Shown piece by piece: positions 8,507-15,883 of a stretch of 16,990 nucleotides of DNA. A program made the position numbers and the translations under genes. The stretch comes from BQJD01 sp964350265. GTDB lineage: Bacteria > Pseudomonadota > Gammaproteobacteria > Arenicellales > CAJQKF01. Position 1 is the first letter of the stretch; every line of letters starts with the position of its first letter. The stretch lies in contig CAYGJZ010000082.1 in NCBI GenBank assembly GCA_964350265.1, forward strand, positions 1 to 16,990, written 5' to 3'. The notes below the pieces were generated by a model. That model searched no databases, was not told the DNA's origin, and saw only the letters and a list, made by a program, of their open reading frames with translations.

Positions 8507-8534
8507 TTTACATTGCAACGACGGGCGGTATCAT
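8507..8534 (+). promoter_or_regulatory. Sigma70-like promoter of the tripartite exporter operon
   Basis: TTTACA (8507-8512, 5/6 to TTGACA), a 16-bp spacer and TATCAT (8529-8534, 5/6 to TATAAT) form the best promoter match I found in the window. Transcription would begin near 8541, leaving a leader of about 95 nt before the GTG start of the channel gene. Confidence 0.5.
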
Positions 8535-8635
8535 GATCGCGGCCGCGCTGCCGCCGGCATCCGTGGCAAGCTGCGGCGACACCGGCCCGCAAGCCGCCTG
8601 CCCGTTCATGCCCCAGTTCATCGTAGCCATGTCCC

Positions 8636-10051
8636 GTGCCCGCCGAAGGTAGAGTCGAAAACGCCCCCCGGCGTCGTCTTCGTGGCGGGCTGTTGCTGGC
8701 CCTGCTGCTGGCGCCGTCGTTGTTGTCGGCCCGCGTCCTCAGCCTGGACGAGGCCATCGATCTGGCGCTGGAACAGAACCGCGCGCTGGTGCTGAACGCC
8801 TACGACGTGCGTTCTGCGCGCTACGGCGTGGCACGCGCGGAAACCGCCTTCGACCTGCAACTGCGCCCGGTGCTGGAGTTCGGCACGCTGGACGATCGCG
8901 ACACCCTGGTGTTCGGGCTGGAGGCCACGCAACGGTTCAGCACGGGGACCGAGGTCGGTGTCGACCTGGTCAGCGAGGACTTCGATACTTCCATCGGCCG
9001 GCGCGCACGGCTGGCGGTGGAGATCAACCAGCCGTTGTTCCGTCGCTTCGGGCGGCTGGTCAACACCGAGCCGGTGGTGCTGGCCAACAGCGCGCTGCGC
9101 CGCACCCAGCGGGTGTTTCACGCCCGTCGCGCCGACCTCGTGCTGGACGTGATCCGGTCCTACGAGGACATCCAGCGACTGCAGCGACAGGTGGAAGCCG
9201 ACCAGTCGTCGGTGGAGCGCGCCGGCGAGCTGCTGCGCAGCACCACCGCCAAGGAATCCCTCGGCCGCACCACGCGCATCGACGTCCTGCGGGTGGAACT
9301 GCAAGTGGGCCTGGCCGAGTCGACGCTGAACGCCGACCGCGAACGACTGGCCTCGGAACGCGAGGCCCTGGCCGAGCTGCTCGGCCTGGCGCCGGACACG
9401 ACGCTGTCGCTCGCGCCCACCGCGTTGTTCGACATCGAACTGCCCCCCGCCGCCGAGGCGGTGGCGCAGGCGCTGGACAACCGCCTCGACTATGCCCAGG
9501 CCCTGGCTGACCGGGTCGATGCCGAGCGTGGCGCGCTGATCGCCGAGAACCTGCTGCTGCCCGACGTGCGCGTGACCGGCCGCTACGAACGCGCCGACGA
9601 GCCGCTCAGCTTCGGTGGCGACGACAGCCGCTGGTTCTTCGGCGTGCGTGGCGACACCGACCTGAACACCCGTGCCGCGCAGATCGACATCGACCGCGCG
9701 CAGTTGCAGTCGGCATCGGCCAGCCAGCGTATCCGGGTGGTGGAACTCGGCATTGCGCGCGAGGTGCGCCAGGACATGCTGGCCTACCGGCGGGCCCGCG
9801 CCGACCTTCGCATCCTCGATGCCAATCTCGACAATGCCTCGGCACGGCTGGACCTGGCCGAGCGGTTGTTCGAGTCCGGCCGGGTGGACAACTTTTCCGT
9901 GACCGATGCCGAGGATGCCTTTCTCGACGCGCAGAGCCGCCGACTGTCCGGGCGCACCGAGGCCTCGCTGGCGGCCTACCGGCTGCTGCACACCCTGGGC
10001 GTGCTGGTCGAGTTTCCCGAGGACCTGAAGCCGGGGGCCGTGCCACGATGA
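8636..10051 (+). CDS. TolC-family outer-membrane channel protein
   Basis: TolC-type proteins form trimeric outer-membrane channels with long periplasmic alpha-helical barrels and serve as exit ducts for exporters. The 471-residue product has a basic N-region (PRRRLR), a hydrophobic signal core (GGLLLALLLAPSLLSA, cleavage near residue 32) and the OEP-family start SLDEAIDLALEQNRALVL. Long Ala/Glu/Arg-rich helices (e.g. VLRVELQVGLAESTLNADRE) are separated by two strand-rich segments, as expected for two tandem OEP repeats. The second copy contains LAERLFESGRVDNFSVTDAEDAFLDAQSRRL. The start is GTG 8636 without an obvious Shine-Dalgarno, and no in-frame ATG is nearby. It overlaps the adaptor gene at ATGA (10048-10051), so the channel and its pump are encoded as one transcript. 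Confidence 0.88.
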   Translation: MPAEGRVENAPRRRLRGGLLLALLLAPSLLSARVLSLDEAIDLALEQNRALVLNAYDVRSARYGVARAETAFDLQLRPVLEFGTLDDRDTLVFGLEATQRFSTGTEVGVDLVSEDFDTSIGRRARLAVEINQPLFRRFGRLVNTEPVVLANSALRRTQRVFHARRADLVLDVIRSYEDIQRLQRQVEADQSSVERAGELLRSTTAKESLGRTTRIDVLRVELQVGLAESTLNADRERLASEREALAELLGLAPDTTLSLAPTALFDIELPPAAEAVAQALDNRLDYAQALADRVDAERGALIAENLLLPDVRVTGRYERADEPLSFGGDDSRWFFGVRGDTDLNTRAAQIDIDRAQLQSASASQRIRVVELGIAREVRQDMLAYRRARADLRILDANLDNASARLDLAERLFESGRVDNFSVTDAEDAFLDAQSRRLSGRTEASLAAYRLLHTLGVLVEFPEDLKPGAVPR

Positions 10052-11271
10052 TCCGATTCACGTTGCTCCTGGTTGCCCTGGTGGTCGCCGTCGCCATCGG
10101 CTGGGCATGGCGTGGGGATCCCGCCGAACCGCTGGCCGCGGATGCCGACTTCGCGGTGATTGGCCGTGGCGCCTTCGAGGTGGTCAGCGTGCATGACGGA
10201 CTGGTGGAGTCGCGGCGGGTGATCTCGGTGTCGTCGCGCTTCCAGGGCGCTGCCACCCTGGTGGAACTGGTGCCGGAAGGCAGCCGGGTCGAAGCCGGGA
10301 CGGTACTGGCGCGCTTCGACGCCAGCGAGGTGGAGACCCGGGTGCGCAAGCTGGAACAGGACCTGGCCATCGCCCGCACCGAGTTGCGCAGCTTCGAGCA
10401 GGCGCGTGCACCGCTGGAGGCCAAGGAACTGGAGCTGGCGCTGGCGGAGGCGGGTCGCAAGCTGGCCGCCGAGCAGCGATACCTGGACGACAGCGAGGCC
10501 CTGCTCAAGGACGCGATGGTTTCCGCGCAGGAAGTCGAGCAGCAGCGTCGCAAGGTGCGCGGGCTGGCGGCGGAGGTGGAACGGGCGCGACTGGCCTTCG
10601 AGCTGACCCGGGACTTCCTGCACCCGGCCGAGCTGGACAAGGCCACCAGCGCGGTACTGGCGGCGGAGCAGTCCCTGGCCATTGCCCGCGAGCAGGTGGC
10701 GCGCTCCACCGTGCGCGCGCCCGCCGACGGCGTGGTGGTCTACAAGCCGCTGAGCCTGGGCAACGAGTTCCGCCGTGCCCGCGTCGGCGATGCCCTCTAC
10801 CCGAACCAGCCCTTCCTGGTGCTGCCGGACATGAATGACCTGGTGGTGGTGCTGGACGTGCCCGAGTCGGAGCTGCAGCACGTGCGCGAGGGCGCCGCGG
10901 CGGTGCTGCAGCCGGTGGCCTTTCCCGACCTGCAGTTGTCCGGCCGGGTGGAGCAGGTGGGGGTGGTGGCGCAGTCGGTGCCCGGGCGGGCGGAGTGGCA
11001 GAAGTACTTCCACGTGGTGGTCGGACTCGACCAGGCCGGCGACCGCGTCCGTCCCGGCATGTCGGTGATCGCCCGCATCGTCTCCTACCGGGCCGAGGAC
11101 GTGCTGCAGGTGCCGCGACGGGCGGTGCACTGGCGCGACGGCGTGCCGCGGGTGCAGGTGGCGACGCAGGAGGGTACCGGCTGGCGCACGGTGACGCTGG
11201 GGCGCGCCAACCTGGCCAGCTTCGAGGTCGATGACGGCCTGGTCGCCGGCGAGCGGGTGCGGCTCGATTGA
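10048..11271 (+). CDS. HlyD/MacA-type periplasmic adaptor (membrane fusion protein)
   Basis: Adaptor proteins bridge an inner-membrane transporter to a TolC-type channel. The 407-residue product has one N-terminal membrane anchor (about 4-20) and no lipobox. Its first half-lipoyl segment is at about 62-93 (VPEGSRVEAGTVLARFD). A long heptad-like helical hairpin spans about 94-218 (KLEQDLAIARTELRSFEQAR to AEQSLAIAREQVA). The second half-lipoyl (STVRAPADGVVVYKP) follows. Then come a beta-barrel region (DLVVVLDVPESELQHVREG) and a membrane-proximal domain (GMSVIARI, VLQVPRRAVHW). The context of TolC upstream and a MacB-like ATPase and permease downstream identifies it as the MacA-equivalent. ATG 10048 overlaps the TolC stop, and its own stop overlaps the next TTG start. 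Confidence 0.88.
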   Translation: MIRFTLLLVALVVAVAIGWAWRGDPAEPLAADADFAVIGRGAFEVVSVHDGLVESRRVISVSSRFQGAATLVELVPEGSRVEAGTVLARFDASEVETRVRKLEQDLAIARTELRSFEQARAPLEAKELELALAEAGRKLAAEQRYLDDSEALLKDAMVSAQEVEQQRRKVRGLAAEVERARLAFELTRDFLHPAELDKATSAVLAAEQSLAIAREQVARSTVRAPADGVVVYKPLSLGNEFRRARVGDALYPNQPFLVLPDMNDLVVVLDVPESELQHVREGAAAVLQPVAFPDLQLSGRVEQVGVVAQSVPGRAEWQKYFHVVVGLDQAGDRVRPGMSVIARIVSYRAEDVLQVPRRAVHWRDGVPRVQVATQEGTGWRTVTLGRANLASFEVDDGLVAGERVRLD

Positions 11272-11954
11272 GCGAGCCGGTGCTTCGCTTCGCCGGGGTG
11301 GGCAAGACCTTCGGCACCGGCGCGGCGGCGGTGACGGTGCTCGACGGTCTCGACCTCGTGGTGACGGCCGGGGAGTTCCTCGCGGTCACCGGGCCCTCGG
11401 GTTCGGGCAAGAGCACCTTCCTGCACCTGGCGGCGCTGCTCGACCGACCCAGCCGGGGACGCCTGGACCTGCTTGGCGAATCGATGATCGATGCCGACGA
11501 GACGCGGCTGTGCCGAGCCCGCGCCGAGCAGGTCGGCATGGTGTTCCAGCGCTATGCCCTGCTCGGCCATCGCAGCGCGCTGGACAACGTGCTGTTCCGC
11601 TTCCGCTATACCCGCAGGCCGCCGCGCGCTGCCCGCGAGGAAGCGATGGCGGCGCTGGACCGGGTGGGGCTGGGCGAGGCCGCCCGGCGACCGGCGCGGC
11701 TGTTGTCCGGCGGCGAGATGCAGCGCGTGGCCATTGCCCGTGCCATCGTCGCCCGGCCGGCACTGCTGGTGGCCGATGAACCCACCGGCAACCTCGACGC
11801 CGAGGCCACCGCGGCCATCATGCGGCTGTTCTCGGACCTGCACGCCGACGGCCTGACCGTGGTGATGGTGACCCACAACCTGCAACTGCTGCGTCACGCC
11901 AGCCGTCACGTGGTGCTGCGCGGTGGTCGCATCGTCCCCGGCGAAGGGCATTGA
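11268..11954 (+). CDS. ABC transporter ATP-binding protein, LolD/MacB type
   Basis: This subunit hydrolyses ATP to drive the adjacent permease. The 228-residue product is a complete nucleotide-binding domain with Walker A GPSGSGKST (42-50), Q-loop Gln94 (MVFQRYALL), signature LSGGEMQR (146-153), Walker B ALLVADEPTG with catalytic Glu171, D-loop NLDAEA and H-loop His203 (MVTHNLQLL). The sequence style is that of the LolD/MacB/FtsE group. In E. coli MacB this domain is fused to the permease, whereas here it is a separate gene. The start is TTG 11268 overlapping the adaptor stop (TTGA), which suggests translational coupling. It ends in another TTGA overlap with the permease. Confidence 0.93.
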   Translation: MSEPVLRFAGVGKTFGTGAAAVTVLDGLDLVVTAGEFLAVTGPSGSGKSTFLHLAALLDRPSRGRLDLLGESMIDADETRLCRARAEQVGMVFQRYALLGHRSALDNVLFRFRYTRRPPRAAREEAMAALDRVGLGEAARRPARLLSGGEMQRVAIARAIVARPALLVADEPTGNLDAEATAAIMRLFSDLHADGLTVVMVTHNLQLLRHASRHVVLRGGRIVPGEGH

Positions 11955-13144
11955 ACCTGCTGCGCACGGCGTCACGCATGGGTCACGACGTGGTCGGTGG
12001 CTTTCGCGGCCGCGCCGGACGCTACCTGCTCGCCGCCTTCGCGGTGGCGGTGGGCATCATGGCCTTCGCCCTGCTGGTGCTCATCGTCGGGGGCCTGGAA
12101 GGCCGCGTGGCGGAGATCACCCGTGGCTTCGGCGCCGACGTCGTCTCCATCGTCCGCGAGGAGCCCCTGTCCGGTCCGCGACGGGGCTTGTCGATGACCC
12201 AGGTCGATGCCATTCGTGCCGGCTACCCGGCGCTGTCGGTGGCGCCGGTGAAGCGCTACCGTGCCGCCACTGCCGGGCCTTCGGTGAGCATCGTCGCCAC
12301 CGGGCCGGACTGGCTGGCGGTGCGCGGTGGTGCACTGGTCGAGGGTCGCAACCTGGACCACGCCGACCTGCGCCGCGGCGCGCGGGTGGTGGTGGCCAGT
12401 CATGCCCTGGCCGAGCAGTCCGGCTGGCGTGCCGGGCGCATCGTGCTCGTCGACGACACCCCGTTCTTCGTTGCCGGCGTGCTCGATGCCCATGCCGCGC
12501 GTCTGCCCGGCGACGAATCCGCCGGCGAGGTGCTGGGTGAACGGTTCGCGCTGATGCCGTGGACCGCGGTGTCGGCCTGGCGGGGCGAGCGTGGCGACGA
12601 GGCGGAACGGCTGTCCCAGGTGCTGGTGCGCGGCGCAGACCCGGATCGCCTGGTGGCGTCGCTGGCGACGTTGTTCGCGCAGCCGGGGCTGGACGCGGGC
12701 CGGGTGGGCTGGGTGACCGCCGAGGCGCTGGTGGCCGGCATCGAGCAGCTCAAGCGCACCCTGGTGCTTGGCGTCGGCGCGGTGGCGGCGCTGTGCCTGC
12801 TGCTCGGCGGCACCACGTTGATGAGCCTGATGGTGCTGAACGTGCGCGAGCGGCTGCCGGAGATCGGCCTGCGCCTGTCCCTGGGCGCGCGACGCTGGCA
12901 GGTGTCGACGCTGTTCGTGGTCGAGGCGTTGCTGGTCACGCTGCTGGCCGGGGTGGTCGGCACCGTGCTGGCCCATGCGCTGGCCGGGCTGGTCGGTGAA
13001 CGGGCGCCGGTGCCGTTGACGCCGAACCTGGTCAGCATGCTGGCGCCCACCGTGCTGGCCATGGCGCTCGGCGCGTTGTTCTCCTGGGGGCCGGCGCGAC
13101 TGGCGGCGCGGGTCACCCCGGCGGAGGCAATGCGCGCCGACTAG
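11951..13144 (+). CDS. ABC transporter permease, MacB/FtsX type
   Basis: The 397-residue permease has the MacB topology. The first membrane segment lies at about 24-47 (YLLAAFAVAVGIMAFALLVLIVGG). A large periplasmic MacB_PCD-like domain follows (about 50-265). Three C-terminal membrane segments form the FtsX domain: about 268-292 (VLGVGAVAALCLLLGGTTLMSLMV), about 318-340 and about 363-383. The coupling motif NVRERLPEIGLRLSLGARRW and the ending TPAEAMRAD are typical of the family. MacB-type pumps act as mechanotransmitters, moving substrate from the periplasm through adaptor and TolC. Possible cargo includes peptides, siderophores, macrolides or lipid-like molecules, and the sequence does not say which. 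The start is TTG 11951 overlapping the ATPase stop. A hairpin at 13146-13165 follows the stop. Confidence 0.9.
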   Translation: MNLLRTASRMGHDVVGGFRGRAGRYLLAAFAVAVGIMAFALLVLIVGGLEGRVAEITRGFGADVVSIVREEPLSGPRRGLSMTQVDAIRAGYPALSVAPVKRYRAATAGPSVSIVATGPDWLAVRGGALVEGRNLDHADLRRGARVVVASHALAEQSGWRAGRIVLVDDTPFFVAGVLDAHAARLPGDESAGEVLGERFALMPWTAVSAWRGERGDEAERLSQVLVRGADPDRLVASLATLFAQPGLDAGRVGWVTAEALVAGIEQLKRTLVLGVGAVAALCLLLGGTTLMSLMVLNVRERLPEIGLRLSLGARRWQVSTLFVVEALLVTLLAGVVGTVLAHALAGLVGERAPVPLTPNLVSMLAPTVLAMALGALFSWGPARLAARVTPAEAMRAD

Positions 13145-13145
13145 G

Positions 13146-13165
13146 CTCGGCGACTCGTTGCCGAG
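13146..13165 (+). terminator. Hairpin directly after the exporter operon
   Basis: CTCGGCGA (13146-13153) pairs with TTGCCGAG (13158-13165) around a four-base CTCG loop, giving eight pairs including one G-U. It begins two bases after the permease stop, in the 42-bp spacer between converging genes. No T tract follows on either strand, so it is at best an imperfect intrinsic terminator or an mRNA 3'-end stabiliser. Confidence 0.35.
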
Positions 13166-13168
13166 GCT

Positions 13169-13192
13169 CCTGGGCTAGAGCCTGGGCTAGAG
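13169..13192. repeat. 12-bp tandem duplication (two copies)
   Basis: CCTGGGCTAGAG occurs twice in direct succession (13169-13180 and 13181-13192). The unit contains CTA, which is TAG on the - strand. The converging gene therefore meets two in-frame TAG stops 12 nt apart, at 13187-13189 and 13175-13177. Confidence 0.85.
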
Positions 13193-13996
13193 AAAGTCGA
13201 CCACGATGTCGATGTCGTTGGTGGCACTCTGGCCGTTGTCCACCAGCCCGACCTGGATGACGCCGGCGATGGCGGCGATGACCAGGCAGTTGTAGAGCAC
13301 GGTGACGGTGGCCGAGTCGCCCGGCTGTACCAGCTGGCCCTGGCCGGTGGTGGAGATGCCTTCGATGGGGGTGACGGTGATGCGCGCGGCGACGTCGCCG
13401 GTGTTGGTCACGCTCAGCTCGCCGATCGTGGACGGGCAGGGGCTGACGCCGAACTCGAACTCGCTGGTGAGCACCTGGGGTTCGATGAACACGGCGACGT
13501 TGCCATCGGGTTCCGCCGGCGGCTCGTCGTCGTCGCCGCCACCACCGCCGCCACCGCCGCCGGCGAGGCCGGCGGCCAGCACCACCCCGGCGCCGATGAT
13601 CAGGCCGGTGCGCGCCCCCGAGGACTTGCCCTTGGCGGCGACGATCTGGACCACGCCGTCGCGCACCGCGAAGCGCACCGGGAGCTGGTCGGTGACGAAC
13701 AGCTGGTACTCGCCGTTGGGCAGGTAGACGCATTCCGTGCGCCCCTGGGCGACGGCGCTGTTGTCCTGGCCCAGCAGGCAGAAGCTGCCGTCGGGGTCGG
13801 TGCGGCCCTGGGTCTTGACGGTGCCGTCGGTGGAGACGATGTCCACGGCAACGCCGGCCAGCGGCTGCCGGTCATCGGTGAGCACGGACACCCGGTCGCC
13901 GTCGCGCTCGATCACGGCGGCCGATGCCGGGGCGGCACCGAAGGCGAGCAGCAGGGAGATGGGCAGGGCGAGTCCAGCCTGGCGGACGGTGGTCAT
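13187..13996 (-). CDS. Exported protein with glycine-rich hinge, function unknown
   Basis: I do not recognise a named family for this 269-residue protein. It has a signal peptide (cleavage predicted after residue 26, APASA/AV). A small beta-rich domain at about 33-120 follows, whose pattern (PLAGVAVDIVSTDGTVKTQGRTDPDGSF, then YLPNGEYQLFV) resembles carboxypeptidase-regulatory-like or SpaA-type repeats and has Cys73 and Cys89. Next come a Gly/Ala hydrophobic stretch (131-145), nine glycines (146-154) and an acidic/proline linker (DDDEPPAEP). The C-terminal domain at about 168-269 looks Ig-like (ELSVTNTGDVAARITVTP) with Cys187 and Cys237. Each half having two cysteines suggests periplasmic disulfides. 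ATG 13996 has AGGAG with about 8-nt spacing. Possibly a surface-associated or envelope protein, which is inference. Confidence 0.75.
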   Translation of the reverse strand: MTTVRQAGLALPISLLLAFGAAPASAAVIERDGDRVSVLTDDRQPLAGVAVDIVSTDGTVKTQGRTDPDGSFCLLGQDNSAVAQGRTECVYLPNGEYQLFVTDQLPVRFAVRDGVVQIVAAKGKSSGARTGLIIGAGVVLAAGLAGGGGGGGGGDDDEPPAEPDGNVAVFIEPQVLTSEFEFGVSPCPSTIGELSVTNTGDVAARITVTPIEGISTTGQGQLVQPGDSATVTVLYNCLVIAAIAGVIQVGLVDNGQSATNDIDIVVDFL

Positions 13997-14108
13997 GGGA
14001 CGGTCTCCTGGTACACGGGTCGGCGTGGCCGACGGCTACGGTGTCTGGTCAATGCCCGGTCGTTGCACGCCGTGGGCGCGGCAACCGGGCCGCGTCGCGC
14101 AGTGCGCT

Positions 14109-14114
14109 ATTGTA
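14109..14114 (-). promoter_or_regulatory. Possible -10 box for the glycine-hinge protein gene
   Basis: TACAAT on the - strand (complement of 14109-14114) lies about 113 bp upstream of the start at 13996, in a spacer (13997-14156) with no gene. No good -35 is seen at 16-18 bp. The rest of this 160-bp spacer shows only the left arm of the inverted repeat at 14142-14186. Confidence 0.3.
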
Positions 14115-14141
14115 AGCAATCGTCATCGGCAATGCCCGTGT

Positions 14142-14186
14142 CGAACCACGGCCGCGTCATGGCCGGGTACCGCGGCCGGTGGTTCG
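14142..14186. repeat. Imperfect 15-bp inverted repeat overlapping the Sel1 gene end
   Basis: The left arm, 14142-14156 (CGAACCACGGCCGCG), is complementary to the right arm, 14171-14186 (CGCGGCCGGTGGTTCG). All 15 bases pair, with a single bulged G at 14178. The 14-nt loop (14157-14170) contains the - strand stop codon of the Sel1-repeat gene. No T tract follows on the - strand, so a classical intrinsic terminator is not supported. A strong mRNA hairpin or a protein-binding site is possible. Confidence 0.7.
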
Positions 14187-14759
14187 GCGAGCCAGTTGTC
14201 CGGCCAGGCGCGTGGCCGCGGCCTGTTGCTCCGGCGACAGCTGCGCGGCCATGGCATCGCGGTTGGCCTGGGCCAGGCGGTTGCCCTGGTCCGCCGCCAG
14301 CATCCACCAGCCCAGCGCGCGCACCGGGTCCGCGGTCACGCCATCGCCGCTGGCATAGGCGACGCCGAGCTGGAGCTGTGCCGCCGGGTAGCCCTGCGCG
14401 GCAGCGCGCTGGTACCAGCGGGCGGCCTCGGCCGGGTCGGCCGGGGTGCCTTCGCCGCGGGCGGTGCGCAGGCCGACGATGAACTGCGCGGCGCGGTGGC
14501 CCTGCACGGCGGCGCGGCGGTACCAGGCCAGTGCCCGGTCGGGGTCGACGTCGACACCGCGACCGGTATCGTACAGGCGCGCCAGGTAGAACTGCGCGGC
14601 GGCGTCGCCGTCCTCGGCGAGGGGTGCGAAGACGGTCAGCGCGGTGGCGAAATCGCCGTTCTCGTAGGCCTGCCATCCCTGTTCCACGGTGTCGGCGAGC
14701 ACCGGCGCGGCGGCCAGTGCGAGGAGCAGCGGCAGGTTCCTGGTGAATGGTGCGGGCAT
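14157..14759 (-). CDS. Exported Sel1-like repeat protein
   Basis: Sel1-like (TPR-related) repeats form alpha-solenoids that mediate protein contacts, often in envelope or stress pathways. The 200-residue product has a signal peptide (NLPLLLALAAAPVLA, cleavage near residue 22) and an N-terminal TPR-like helix pair (VEQGWQAYENGDFATALTVFAPLAEDGD). Three Sel1 repeats follow at about 53-88 (AQFYLARLYDTGRGVDVDPDRALAWYRRAA), 89-124 and 125-160. A charged/Gln-rich helical end follows (SPEQQAAATRLAGQLARR). ATG 14759 puts the signal peptide at the N-terminus. The frame is open further upstream into the neighbouring gene, but that extension carries no signal. No clear Shine-Dalgarno is seen. It lies 70 bp after the lyase-like gene on the same strand and may be cotranscribed. 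Confidence 0.85.
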   Translation of the reverse strand: MPAPFTRNLPLLLALAAAPVLADTVEQGWQAYENGDFATALTVFAPLAEDGDAAAQFYLARLYDTGRGVDVDPDRALAWYRRAAVQGHRAAQFIVGLRTARGEGTPADPAEAARWYQRAAAQGYPAAQLQLGVAYASGDGVTADPVRALGWWMLAADQGNRLAQANRDAMAAQLSPEQQAAATRLAGQLARRTTGRGTRP

Positions 14760-14829
14760 GGGTCGACTGGCCGGGTGGGTTGGCAGGGAGGTTGCGGACT
14801 GCCTACGGTAGCGCCGCGCCGGTCGCGGT

Positions 14830-15757
14830 TCAATGGCCGGGTTCGCCGGCCGGCACCAGGTGCACCGTGGCATCGCAGTCGGCCGCGTCCGTGGACAGGC
14901 AGATGCGGTCCACCAGCAGCTCCGCGGCCCCGGGTATGCGGTCGCGGTAGGTGCCGAACTTGAACTTGACCCGCCCCGGATCGTCGCCGGGATAGCCGAT
15001 GAAGCCNNNNNNNNNNNNNNNNNNNNNNNNNNNNNNNNNNNNNNNNNNNNNNNNNNNNNNNNNNNNNNNNNNNNNNNNNNNNNNNNNNNNNNNNNNNNNN
15101 NNNNNNGGGGTCGCCTTCGGCCTTGGCGATCATGCAGCGGCAGTGGCCGTTCTGGATGGTGACATGGAAGACGCCGTTGTCCATGCGCTGGGCGAGGAAG
15201 GGGCTTTCGTCGATGCCCGCCGGCCGGGTCGCGTCATTGTACTTCCACTGCGCGTTGACCCAGCGCGAGGAACCGCATTCGGGGAAGGGCGCAATGCCAT
15301 GGCCGTCGCGGTAGCGGAACACGAACTGGTAGTAGTGGGCTTCGTCGAGGTCGTGCAGGTGTCGGGGGTCGCGCAGGCGCAGCTCGTTGCGCTGTACCCG
15401 CGGCTCGCCGTCCCGGGTTTCGGGAAAGGTGCAGTGATCGCCCGCCGCGCTGGGCACCAGGCTGTCGCCGAGGTCGGCACCGATGTCGAGGTTCAGCGAG
15501 CCGATCAGCAGGGCGTGCAGCATCTTCTGGTAGCAGTTCTCGTTGTCACGCCGCGGGTCGATGCGGTTGACCAGGAAGGTGCGCGTGCCGCCTGCCGTTT
15601 CGCGCTCGAAGAAGAGCAGGCGATCGGCGTCGGCCTGGCAGGGATTCCAGGTGTCCAGGTCAAGCCCGGGCCCGTCGAATTCTTCGACCAGTGTCGCCGC
15701 GTGCACGGCGCCGACCAGGCACAGCGCGCCGAGCGCGGTCATCATGCGCGCCTTCAA
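14830..15757 (-). CDS. Secreted polysaccharide-lyase-like protein, interrupted by an assembly gap
   Basis: Two coding parts flank the 100-N gap: 217 codons (15757-15107) and 59 codons (15006-14830). The N-part has a signal peptide (cleavage near VHA/A, residue 20), then LVEEFDGPGLDLDTWNPC, VQRNELRLRD (residues 121-130, an R-N-E-L-R motif as in several lyases), HYYQFVFRYRDG and WVNAQWKYND. It ends near CRCMIAKAEGDP. The C-part reads GRVKFKFGTYRDRIPGAAELLVDRICLS. The pattern suggests the concanavalin-A-like jelly roll of the heparin-lyase-I/PF14099 group, but the specific substrate cannot be inferred. TTG 15757 is chosen because GAGGAGG lies 8 nt upstream, and the nearby ATG is 20 nt away from it. 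The two parts are out of frame across exactly 100 N, so the gap length is only nominal. Confidence 0.6.
15007..15106. other. Assembly gap (100 N)
   Basis: Exactly 100 undetermined bases, the conventional placeholder for a scaffold gap of unknown size. It falls inside the lyase-like gene. Confidence 0.98.
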
Positions 15758-15787
15758 CCCCGTTGCCTCCTCGTGGATTCGGCGTGC

Positions 15788-15793
15788 ATTGTA
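15788..15793 (-). promoter_or_regulatory. Possible -10 box for the lyase-like gene
   Basis: TACAAT on the - strand (complement of 15788-15793) lies about 30 bp before the TTG start at 15757, in the 126-bp divergent spacer (15758-15883). No -35 is visible. On the + strand, GATAAT at 15845-15850 (5/6 to TATAAT) could serve the racemase-like gene, also without a -35. Confidence 0.3.
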
Positions 15794-15883
15794 GCGAACC
15801 TTGCCGACCCGCGGCGCGGCTGGCGCGACCGGCACGGGGAAGGGGATAATGCCGTCGTTCCTGCCCGCCGGAGGCCATGCCCG

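Larger units (their letters stand above)
8366..8635. other. Divergent intergenic region between the beta-barrel gene and the exporter operon
   Basis: This 270-bp spacer contains an AT-rich island at about 8430-8460, unlike its surroundings, and an 8-bp palindrome GATTAATC within it. Candidate promoters point both ways and are listed separately. A + strand open frame from ATG 8533 to the stop at 8652 (39 codons) overlaps the promoter and the start of the channel gene. It has no ribosome binding site, and I do not call it a gene. Confidence 0.5.

Noticed and set aside
8533..8652. 39-codon + strand open frame (inner ATG at 8608) before the TolC-type gene, possible leader peptide
   Set aside because: The first ATG overlaps the best -10 box, neither ATG has a Shine-Dalgarno, and the translation shows no attenuator-like codon run.
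13535..13565. CCG/CCA trinucleotide tract as a CRISPR or minisatellite array
   Set aside because: It is the coding run for nine glycines in the exported protein, with no spacers or longer repeat unit.
14999..15883. Extension of the racemase frame upstream through the N gap
   Set aside because: It runs antisense to the lyase-like gene and through unknown bases. ATG 15884 has a good Shine-Dalgarno and the expected family N-terminus.
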